Part shown: piece after piece, positions 1 to 5,423 of the stretch
How positions within the stretch are numbered: the first letter of the stretch is position 1
Layout: each line of letters starts with the position of its first letter
From: Candidatus Poribacteria bacterium
GTDB taxonomy: Bacteria; Poribacteria; DTPJ01; WJIO01
Direction: 5' to 3'
Length of the DNA: 5,866 nt
Assembly: GCA_014730235.1 (NCBI GenBank)
Contig: WJIO01000146.1
Span: 1 to 5,866 of the forward strand
Program-made: the position numbers and the translations under genes
Notes under the pieces: generated by a model
Told to the model about the DNA's origin: nothing
What the model saw: only the letters and a program-made list of their open reading frames with translations
Database searches by the model: none

Positions 1-1
1 A

Positions 2-2854
2 CCTTCATCACTATATTTCTCCGATAATTTCGAAGATGACGATGTCTCTGACTGGATTGGCGGATATTACTCCGGAACATTAACCAGGGGAGGCCAGAGA
101 AGTGGTCAACCTATAGTGAAAGCAGAAAGGAATGCTGCAAAGACCGGAAGCTATGGTTTGATGCTTACTAAAGACCAGCAAATTGGAAATACAGCCCTTG
201 TTGCAAGTCCTGAATTTGGACCTATTAAAACTCCATTTAAAGTGGAATTTGATATTCTTCTTGGCAACCATAATCAAATTGTCTGGTTGGGAAGTGAAGC
301 GCCTTTTGAAACTTCGTCTGAGTATAAGGTAAGTCATCTTGGAGTGGCTTTTGATCAGGGAAAAATTTCCCCGCGAGACCATAGCTCTCCTTTGTTAGGT
401 CACTATGTACCGGATAACTTTTATCATGTGATAATGGTTGCAGATCCATCGGAAAAACTCTTTGATATAACCGTTACCGGTAATCTTACATCCCCTGAGG
501 GTAAATTAGTAAATGAACTTACAATGAAAAGTCTGCCTTTTGAAAATGATAATATTGATGATGGTATCCGGCGTATATGTTTTCTGACTGGAACAAGAGT
601 TCCGCCGGATGTTAGCTTAAAAGTTGATAATTTATATATTGGCCAGGTAGATACAGAAGATGATATACCAGATCCCCCGATATCCGGCAGTCAGGTAGTT
701 TACCAGGATTTAACGGGAGATGGAGCAGAAGATATATACATATCCAATGGCAGGATATGGCTGATGACAAATGGGGAAGATATAGAATCTAATAGTTCAA
801 GAATTATAGTTTTTTCTGAAGGTGGTATATCAGGAGAAAACTCGCTGTTGGATTCTTTCAGCCAGGAATTGCAGTCTGCGGATGTATATCCCGGGCCATA
901 TTCTGGAATAGGACAGGAAATATCCCGGGTGCAAATGACCGACAGTTCTATATCAGATTATCTGGGGGTACAATTTGGATATACTCTGAATCCCTCTACA
1001 GCGGATGGTCCAAAGGTAGATGATCGTTCAATCCGTGCTCAATATACAGTAATAATTCCCAAACAGGCTGAGTATGCTTTAATAAAAACTGTTTTTACAA
1101 ATCAATCACAAAAGACTATAAATATAGAAAACCCAAATGGCTGGATTCATCATGGTCTGGGGATTGCACATCTAACCGCCCCTGGAGTTGACAAAATATA
1201 CCTTAATAATTCAGGTGCTATTACCCATAGAAAATGGGCAACCTATAGCTTTTCATCTTCAAGACCGTATGTCGTTTATACATATAGCGATATAAATTCT
1301 TCAATGACTAATGGCCCCGTCGGCAAATCCCCTAGGCAGTTTTTCGCCCATTCAAATTCAGAAGACGGATTTAGCTGGCAAATGTCGGGGTTGACTTTAT
1401 CGCCAGGGGAATCAGAAGAATACACGCACATGCTTGCCTTCCATTCCGGAGCAGAGGAAAAAGCGGATCAACTATATACAGAAGCGGTTGATAATCTGAA
1501 TTTACTGGACAATGCTGTCAAATTCTTTGAAAATGGCGAAGAACCATCTTCAGAAAGAATACTGGAATTAGCTTCATACGAAGCAGTGCCAGGGGAAGAT
1601 ATTTCTATACAAATATCAATGACAGATTTAACAGGCATGGCCAGTGCCGATATTATAATGAAGTATGACCCGAGCATTATAACCGTTAATGAAGCAAAGG
1701 CCACGGACTTACTGAGTGGAATGAACCTCATCGTAAATAACAATACACCGGGAGAACTGCTGGTATTCGTCGCTGGCGCACAGGAAATATCTTCAGGAAG
1801 CGGGAATATAATTGACATAAGCCTGACGGTTAGGGAAAATGCTCCTGAAGATATAGAAACACCTTTAACCTTTGACAATTCCACACAGATATATGATGAA
1901 CAGGGCAATGTTGTCCCAGTTAACCTGGAGAACGGAGCGTTAAAGATCATCCAGCCCGGGATTAAAGGCGACGTAAATAATGACGGCAAAGTCCGTTCCA
2001 ATGACGCTACTCTGGCCCTGCGTATCGCAGCAGGTTTAATGACTCCCACCTCCTTACAATCATGGGCAGCGGATATGAACGATGATGGGAAGGTGAGATC
2101 AAATGATGCCACCCTCATACTCCGTAAAGCCGCAGGATTAACAGCCCCGGAACTTCCGCTTATAGCGAACAAAGGCGTTGTTCCATGGGTATCACTGGGC
2201 GAGATTTACGGTAATTTGGGAGAAAGAATAAGCGTGCCGCTTATGGCTGAAAATATTGAGGCAATTGGAAGCGGCGAGGTTCAAATTGCCTATGATGTAT
2301 CTGTGCTCAGGCCTGTTGGAGTATCAACTGAACCCGGTATGTTGATGGCCGGCAATCTGAATGAACCCGGATGTATACGCATGGCCTTTGCCAGTCCAGA
2401 TAAGCTGGATAACAAGGCTCTTGCCGTAATTGAATTTGAGGTGTTGACCGACAGCGTTTCACCATTGGTATTCAAGAATATAGAGCTTTTTGGTCATGAT
2501 TCTCGCAGTATAGATTCCCGGAGCATAGACGGCAGCTTTAAAACCTGGTCTACACCTGCAAGCAGCAGCGCATTGATGCAAAATTTCCCCAATCCGTTTA
2601 ATCCGGAAACCTGGATACCGTATCAACTACAGTCGGGAAGTCAGGTTGAGATTAAAATCCACGATTCATCGGGAAAACTCGTAAGGGAACTTGACCTGGG
2701 ATATAAACCTGCCGGTTACTATACTAATCGCGAACGAGCTGCTTACTGGGATGGTAGAAACGAAGTGGGAGAAAAACTATCAAGCGGTGTTTATTTTTAT
2801 ACCATAAAGACGGATGGATTTGTGGATACCCGGAAATTTATTATGATGAAATAG
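2..2854 (+). CDS. Large modular secreted protein with cohesin-like domains, dockerin and C-terminal Por/FlgD-like sorting module (5' partial)
   Basis: The frame is open from the window edge (codon at 2-4) to a TAG at 2852-2854, giving at least 950 residues. The true start and any signal peptide lie outside, so the GTG at 116 is probably not the start. Modules seen in order: an N-terminal beta-rich, lectin/CBM-like part beginning FSDNFEDDDVSDW (nt 17-55); an FG-GAP/calcium-loop-like DLTGDGAEDIYISNG (from nt 707); an unrecognised middle; a cohesin-like domain (nt ~1556-1957); a two-repeat dockerin (nt ~1967-2150) with GDVNNDGKVRSND and ADMNDDGKVRSND calcium loops; a second cohesin-like beta domain (nt ~2179-2544) with a short SRSID duplication (nt 2501-2530); and a C-terminal module starting NFPNPFNPETWIPYQL (nt ~2581-2851). 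In known families, dockerins bind calcium and cohesins, and Por/FlgD-like tails serve in secretion or surface attachment. A secreted or surface adhesive role is inferred, and no catalytic domain was recognised. Confidence 0.85.
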   Translation, partial: PSSLYFSDNFEDDDVSDWIGGYYSGTLTRGGQRSGQPIVKAERNAAKTGSYGLMLTKDQQIGNTALVASPEFGPIKTPFKVEFDILLGNHNQIVWLGSEAPFETSSEYKVSHLGVAFDQGKISPRDHSSPLLGHYVPDNFYHVIMVADPSEKLFDITVTGNLTSPEGKLVNELTMKSLPFENDNIDDGIRRICFLTGTRVPPDVSLKVDNLYIGQVDTEDDIPDPPISGSQVVYQDLTGDGAEDIYISNGRIWLMTNGEDIESNSSRIIVFSEGGISGENSLLDSFSQELQSADVYPGPYSGIGQEISRVQMTDSSISDYLGVQFGYTLNPSTADGPKVDDRSIRAQYTVIIPKQAEYALIKTVFTNQSQKTINIENPNGWIHHGLGIAHLTAPGVDKIYLNNSGAITHRKWATYSFSSSRPYVVYTYSDINSSMTNGPVGKSPRQFFAHSNSEDGFSWQMSGLTLSPGESEEYTHMLAFHSGAEEKADQLYTEAVDNLNLLDNAVKFFENGEEPSSERILELASYEAVPGEDISIQISMTDLTGMASADIIMKYDPSIITVNEAKATDLLSGMNLIVNNNTPGELLVFVAGAQEISSGSGNIIDISLTVRENAPEDIETPLTFDNSTQIYDEQGNVVPVNLENGALKIIQPGIKGDVNNDGKVRSNDATLALRIAAGLMTPTSLQSWAADMNDDGKVRSNDATLILRKAAGLTAPELPLIANKGVVPWVSLGEIYGNLGERISVPLMAENIEAIGSGEVQIAYDVSVLRPVGVSTEPGMLMAGNLNEPGCIRMAFASPDKLDNKALAVIEFEVLTDSVSPLVFKNIELFGHDSRSIDSRSIDGSFKTWSTPASSSALMQNFPNPFNPETWIPYQLQSGSQVEIKIHDSSGKLVRELDLGYKPAGYYTNRERAAYWDGRNEVGEKLSSGVYFYTIKTDGFVDTRKFIMMK

Positions 2855-2905
2855 TGTCTAATGACCCTGGGATTTTGGGTATAAATCTTTCATCACAAAT
2901 ATAAT

Positions 2906-2939
2906 AATCCAGCCATGCCAAATCTGGAATGGCTGGATT
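2906..2939. terminator. Inverted repeat between convergent genes, likely intrinsic (possibly bidirectional) terminator
   Basis: An 11-bp perfect inverted repeat, AATCCAGCCAT (2906-2916) and ATGGCTGGATT (2929-2939), has a 12-nt loop. It lies between the stop of the + strand gene (2854) and the stop of the - strand lipoprotein gene (2953). On the - strand the stem is followed by a T-rich stretch (ATTATTATATTTG), so it best fits termination of the lipoprotein transcript. The + side has no clear T run, so termination of the long gene here is less certain. Confidence 0.7.
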
Positions 2940-2952
2940 CTCAAACCTAATT

Positions 2953-3624
2953 CTAAGGCGAGAGTCTTTCCAGGGCTTTTCTGCTGGATTCATGACCCCT
3001 GTGATACTGTAAAGCCATTTGATAAAGCTTTACAGCCTCAGCAGGATTGCCATTTTCTTCCGCTGTCCTGCCTTTGGAGTAGAAGCTGTCGGCCAGCAAG
3101 CGGTTGTGGTTGGCTTTTACCTTATCCCTGATGATGCTGGCCTGTTTGCCCACCATTTTGAATATCTCTTTGTCATCTATCTTGCATGTATCCTCTCCGG
3201 CAGCCAGCACTTCGTATGTCTCCAGGCGAATCAGGTGACCGTCCAGACGCATCATACTGCCGAAGGTAGTGAAGGAGCCTTTATATATGGCCTGAGCGCC
3301 TACAAGCCTGCCCACTTTTTGGGCTGTAGAAGCATCCACTATACCCATTTCTGACAATTCTGCTTCACTCATAATAGCGTCCAGGCGTTTTCTCTGGACT
3401 ACCTGGAGCTCGGGTATCTTCTCCAGTTCAGTTATAAACATATCTGTAAGACCCACCCGGTAGTCCTCCATATCCTCACGGGTGGAGTTGCGCTCAAAAT
3501 AAGATACTAGTACGGTGATGCGTTGGGAACTGGTGTAGTCAGGCGATGGAGTAGGGGTGCATGCTGTGATGATTAAGTATGTTAATAATAGGGTTAGAAA
3601 GATTATACAGAATGTGTTTTTCAT
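2953..3624 (-). CDS. CsgG/LpoB-like outer-membrane lipoprotein with C-terminal TPR-like repeat
   Basis: The predicted protein has 223 residues. The start was chosen at the ATG at 3622-3624 because it places a lipoprotein signal at the N-terminus and has an AAGGGAT-type ribosome site 6 nt upstream (3631-3637); the frame extends 18 codons further but would bury the signal. MKN is followed by a hydrophobic stretch and a lipobox, I-T-A-C, with the lipidated Cys at residue 22. Residues ~33-150 resemble the CsgG/LpoB/FlgO group: a VLVSYFERN-like first strand, a helix ending in ELQVVQRKRLDAI, then GRLVGAQAIYKGSFTTFG and a strand describing a change of ligand or substrate (HLIRLETYEVL). The last ~45 residues hold one TPR-like helix pair (GNPAEAVKLYQMALQY). 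Members of this superfamily act in the periplasm or outer membrane in secretion pores or as activators of cell-wall enzymes. Which role applies here cannot be told, and no curli genes are in view. Confidence 0.8.
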   Translation of the reverse strand: MKNTFCIIFLTLLLTYLIITACTPTPSPDYTSSQRITVLVSYFERNSTREDMEDYRVGLTDMFITELEKIPELQVVQRKRLDAIMSEAELSEMGIVDASTAQKVGRLVGAQAIYKGSFTTFGSMMRLDGHLIRLETYEVLAAGEDTCKIDDKEIFKMVGKQASIIRDKVKANHNRLLADSFYSKGRTAEENGNPAEAVKLYQMALQYHRGHESSRKALERLSP

Positions 3625-3700
3625 GAATTTATCCCTTGTCCAATAAATGTATGGGTATTTTCTACTCCTGAAATACACAGAAACAGGATTTTTTTGCAGT

Positions 3701-4111
3701 TTACATCAATTGAAAACCAAAGTGTTTAAAATCTTCATCAAAAGCAAATGCAATATTTAATCCTCTTGCCTGCATGGTAGCGAAACTGGCGCAATCTACC
3801 AGACTGTAATCTTTATCAGAATATTGACGAAATAATTCCTGGGCCTTATGAAAACCAAACTCGCCCTGGAAAATAATTATTAGATTTTCCTCCTCCTGTA
3901 ACGCCTGATCAAACAGGTTCGCAGCAAACCTACCCACTCGGGAAACCAGAAAGGCATATACTTCTGTAAGAACATAATCTGTAGTGACACAGAGCATTCC
4001 TTTTCTGTCAATCTCTTCCTGAATTTGCAAGGCTTCATTATGATATTGATCATCTTTATATATCAATGCAATAAAAGCACTGGTATCAATGAAATATTCA
4101 TTTTTTGCCAT
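3701..4111 (-). CDS. vapC: PIN-domain ribonuclease toxin, VapC type
   Basis: The 136-residue product has the usual size and layout of a VapC toxin, a Mg2+-dependent endoribonuclease that cleaves RNA (often tRNA or rRNA) when its antitoxin is lost. The acidic residues expected in a PIN active site are present: D9 in FIDTSAF, E50 in YVLTEVYAF, D106 in YSLVDCASF and D125 in AFAFDEDF. The gene overlaps the antitoxin gene upstream by 14 nt (4098-4111), and its ATG at 4109-4111 has GGAG 7 nt upstream, inside the antitoxin gene. This is typical of translational coupling in a toxin-antitoxin operon. No catalytic residue appears lost, so the toxin is probably functional. The target RNA is unknown. Confidence 0.9.
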   Translation of the reverse strand: MAKNEYFIDTSAFIALIYKDDQYHNEALQIQEEIDRKGMLCVTTDYVLTEVYAFLVSRVGRFAANLFDQALQEEENLIIIFQGEFGFHKAQELFRQYSDKDYSLVDCASFATMQARGLNIAFAFDEDFKHFGFQLM

Positions 4112-4424
4112 CAGATAGCTCCGCTAAATCTTCTTCTTCATTTGTCTGTGTCTCAGTTAGGTATCTATCATGATTTACTGAATAGTCGGGTTGACCACCA
4201 CCGGTCTTTACCATTCCATAGATTTTTGACAGGCCCTTTTTATTTTCATCTGGAACTATTTCTGCCCCGGACTGTCTTTTATCTACGATTTTTTTGGGAT
4301 AAAGGCTGATAATTTCCCCATCAAATTGAATTTCTACAAAATCACCTATTTCAAGCTGGGCAGATTCACATATAGAGGCAGGGAGAGTTAGTTGCCTGTT
4401 TGTTCTGAGTTTTACAATTGGCAT
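4098..4424 (-). CDS. AbrB/MazE-type (SpoVT-AbrB fold) antitoxin
   Basis: The 108-residue product is the first gene of the toxin-antitoxin pair. Residues ~1-45 show the swapped-hairpin AbrB/MazE DNA-binding pattern: a LRTNRQLTLPASI strand-turn, then LEIGDFVEIQFDGEIISLYP. The remaining ~60 residues are charged and low in hydrophobics (NEEEDLAELSDGKK at the end), as expected for a disordered tail that wraps and blocks a PIN toxin. The ATG at 4422-4424 has AAGGAGT (4433-4439) 8 nt upstream. In known systems the antitoxin also binds its own promoter, with the toxin as co-repressor; the consensus promoter at 4476-4504 would be the target, though I did not identify an operator. The N-terminal fold call is firm, but the exact antitoxin family is not assigned. 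Confidence 0.85.
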   Translation of the reverse strand: MPIVKLRTNRQLTLPASICESAQLEIGDFVEIQFDGEIISLYPKKIVDKRQSGAEIVPDENKKGLSKIYGMVKTGGGQPDYSVNHDRYLTETQTNEEEDLAELSDGKK

Positions 4425-4475
4425 CTCAGATCACTCCTTTCGTTTGCAATTTTAAGAAATTATGAATTTAATAAA

Positions 4476-4504
4476 ATTATAATGCCTCTGTATCCTGATG
4501 TCAA
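4476..4504 (-). promoter_or_regulatory. Consensus sigma-70-type promoter of the toxin-antitoxin operon
   Basis: Read on the - strand there is a perfect TTGACA (4499-4504), a 17-nt spacer and a perfect TATAAT (4476-4481). This predicts transcription starting near 4469 and a leader of about 45 nt before the antitoxin ATG at 4424, with an AAGGAGT ribosome site in it. It gives the toxin-antitoxin pair its own transcription, independent of the retroelement genes upstream. An exact match in both boxes is unusual and suggests a strong promoter kept in check by antitoxin autorepression (inference). Confidence 0.85.
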
Positions 4505-4557
4505 CAGGTTTATATATCCCCCTGTTTCAATGTATTGTTATAGAAATATCCCGGACC

Positions 4558-4726
4558 GACTTTCGTTGCCTACCAACCGGCCCAGGACGTTCTTTATCTT
4601 TGGCTGGACTTTATTGCCCAACACAGGAACGTCATCTGGACTTCTCGACGCGCTCTCTGTAAGACTTTCTGGCTTACAGACTCTGGCATCGAACATGAGA
4701 AGTATTGAGACGAACAACGAAAACCG
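4558..4726 (-). ncRNA. Putative DGR template/spacer RNA 3' region (structured)
   Basis: The region runs from the invariant end of the template repeat into non-coding sequence, read on the - strand. Three nested, non-crossing pairings can be seen. First, the TR end GGTTTTCGTTGTT (4713-4725) can pair with GGCAACGAAAGTC (4558-4570) over 13 contiguous positions, 9 Watson-Crick and 4 G-U, with an 8-bp perfect core. Inside it lie an 8-bp perfect stem, TCTGTAAG/CTTACAGA (4673-4680 with 4656-4663, 9-nt loop), and a 7-bp repeat, GACGTTC/GAACGTC (4627-4633 with 4586-4592, 34-nt loop). In studied DGRs the RNA downstream of TR is a folded spacer that binds the RT-Avd complex and primes cDNA synthesis. 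That this segment is such a spacer is inferred from position and fold. I did no energy calculation, and the toxin-antitoxin promoter begins just beyond it. Confidence 0.45.
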
Positions 4727-5001
4727 TTGTTGTTGTTCGTGTTCGTCGGATTGTTGTTATTGCGGTTCGCCGCGCTTATCAGGCGTTTCTTTGGCTCGTA
4801 TATGGTAAACTCGTGGTATTCTCCCGGCTGGTAAACCTTATCTATAAGCTCTTCCTGAAGCTGGAATATTTCCCGCTCCCGATGGAAGTTAAATTTGGAT
4901 ACTGAATACTGGAATCGTTTACCTTTCTGAGACTGATCAGCCGCCTTCCAAAGGTTTTCAAAGGAGCAGATTTGCGGGTAAAGACCTGTAAATGTTTTCA
5001 T
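4594..5001 (-). pseudogene. Truncated DGR reverse transcriptase, fused in frame to the template repeat
   Basis: The gene starts at ATG 4999-5001, overlapping the avd stop by 4 nt (ATGA), with AGGGG 9 nt upstream (5011-5015). Residues 1-78 match the start of DGR-type group-II-like reverse transcriptases: LYPQICSFENLWKAA, KGKR, a LQEEL helix, YQPGEYHEFTIYEPKKRL and ISAA. At residue 78 the usual continuation (PFRDR..., then the palm with the YxDD motif and the DGR-type QGxxxSP-like motif) is absent. The frame instead reads NRNNNNPTNTNNNN and GFRCSSQ, which is translated template repeat, then 35 unrelated residues to a stop at 4594-4596. Intact DGR RTs are several times longer, so no polymerase activity is possible from this product. 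The join lies in a GCGGCG stretch at ~4768-4773, suggesting a microhomology deletion. No RT motifs were found further on in any frame, so this is not a frameshift. Confidence 0.88.
4706..4770 (-). repeat. DGR template repeat (TR), 3' remnant
   Basis: This is the partner of the variable repeat at 5431-5495: 65 nt align without gaps, with 53 identical. Read on the - strand it is a run of AAC/AAT codons (10 in 16 codons), the adenine-rich design of DGR templates. It ends in a 21-nt block identical to VR (4706-4726), corresponding to the initiation-of-mutagenic-homing region. Of the 12 differences from VR, 11 fall at TR adenines and one is T to G (TR base 4759). Typical TRs are about 100-150 nt, so the 5' part is missing, cut off at the junction with the RT gene near 4770. 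Confidence 0.92.
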
Positions 5002-5345
5002 CTGGCATTTCCCCTTTGCTGCTTGATCCAGCCCCCGACTAAACTGCCTGCCTCGTTGATCTCACGGGATATGTATCCGTACCGTTTAAGGGATAACAAG
5101 TCCAGATCTCTACATAATCTCAGGAGATAGCGCATCTGTTCCAGCCTTATGTTGGCCTGACACAGCAGGTCAAGCTTCCTGCGTGTATAGCTGGCTTCTA
5201 TCAGCAATCCCAACACATCTAACCCCAGGTCAGTGATCCTGTCCCCCAGGGTAAATTTATGGGACCTGGGCAGTTTTGAAACCTGGGGCAACAGCCACTT
5301 GAGCACATCATACATTTTCGCTACAGCCTTCATTTCATCAGCCAA
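4998..5345 (-). CDS. avd: Avd, DGR accessory variability determinant (four-helix bundle)
   Basis: The product has about 115 residues. It fits the Avd / 23S-rRNA-intervening-sequence-protein fold: four amphipathic helices with the recognisable pieces YDVLKWLLPQVSKLPR, KFTLGDRI, LLIEASYTRRK, LLRLCRDLDLLS and a C-terminal GGWIKQQ. In characterised DGRs, Avd forms a basic pentameric barrel that binds the reverse transcriptase and the template RNA and is required for mutagenic homing. I prefer the TTG at 5343-5345 because GGAG (5352-5355) lies 6 nt upstream; the ATG at 5331-5333 is an alternative, and the frame is open to 5366. The stop overlaps the RT start as ATGA, so the two were translationally coupled. 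Avd itself looks intact, which contrasts with the broken RT. Confidence 0.9.
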   Translation of the reverse strand: MADEMKAVAKMYDVLKWLLPQVSKLPRSHKFTLGDRITDLGLDVLGLLIEASYTRRKLDLLCQANIRLEQMRYLLRLCRDLDLLSLKRYGYISREINEAGSLVGGWIKQQRGNAR

Positions 5346-5364
5346 ATTAAGCTCCAATATTTCC

Positions 5365-5391
5365 AAAAAAATCGCGCGGCTTCGCCGCGAT
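5365..5391 (-). terminator. Hairpin plus T tract after the DGR target gene
   Basis: On the - strand, CGCGGC-GAA-GCCGCG forms a 6-bp all-GC stem with a GAA loop (5375-5389). A T tract follows (5365-5371) after a 3-nt CGA. It lies 34 nt past the target stop (5424) and just before avd. The shape fits an intrinsic terminator. DGR targets also often carry a GC-rich hairpin just downstream of VR that marks the site for retrohoming, so it may serve as that element, or both. Confidence 0.65.
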
Positions 5392-5423
5392 GGGGTAAAG
5401 GAATAAAGGAAAAAGGGGTAACA

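Noticed and set aside
1468-2172. Long open frame on the - strand (234 codons) inside the large + strand gene
   Set aside because: It lies wholly opposite the cohesin-like and dockerin coding region, whose + strand reading has clear domain motifs; the - reading shows no recognisable pattern.
3019-3354. + strand open frame of 111 codons opposite the lipoprotein gene
   Set aside because: The opposite strand encodes a lipoprotein with signal peptide, lipobox and TPR-like tail; this frame is a shadow.
4430-4705. Frameshifted remainder of the reverse transcriptase downstream of the TR
   Set aside because: No YxDD, palm motifs or other RT-like stretch was seen in this interval; it holds the putative spacer RNA and the toxin-antitoxin promoter instead.
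4721-4767. GTT-rich tract as a simple microsatellite or CRISPR-like repeat
   Set aside because: It is not a uniform tandem repeat, has no spacer pattern, and aligns base for base with VR with differences only at template adenines, so a DGR template explains it better.
4392-4905. + strand open frames across the TR and RT remnant (4392-4808, 4705-4905)
   Set aside because: They are antisense to the antitoxin start, the promoter, the TR and the RT remnant, and their Val/Cys-rich stretches are just the complement of the AAC-rich template.
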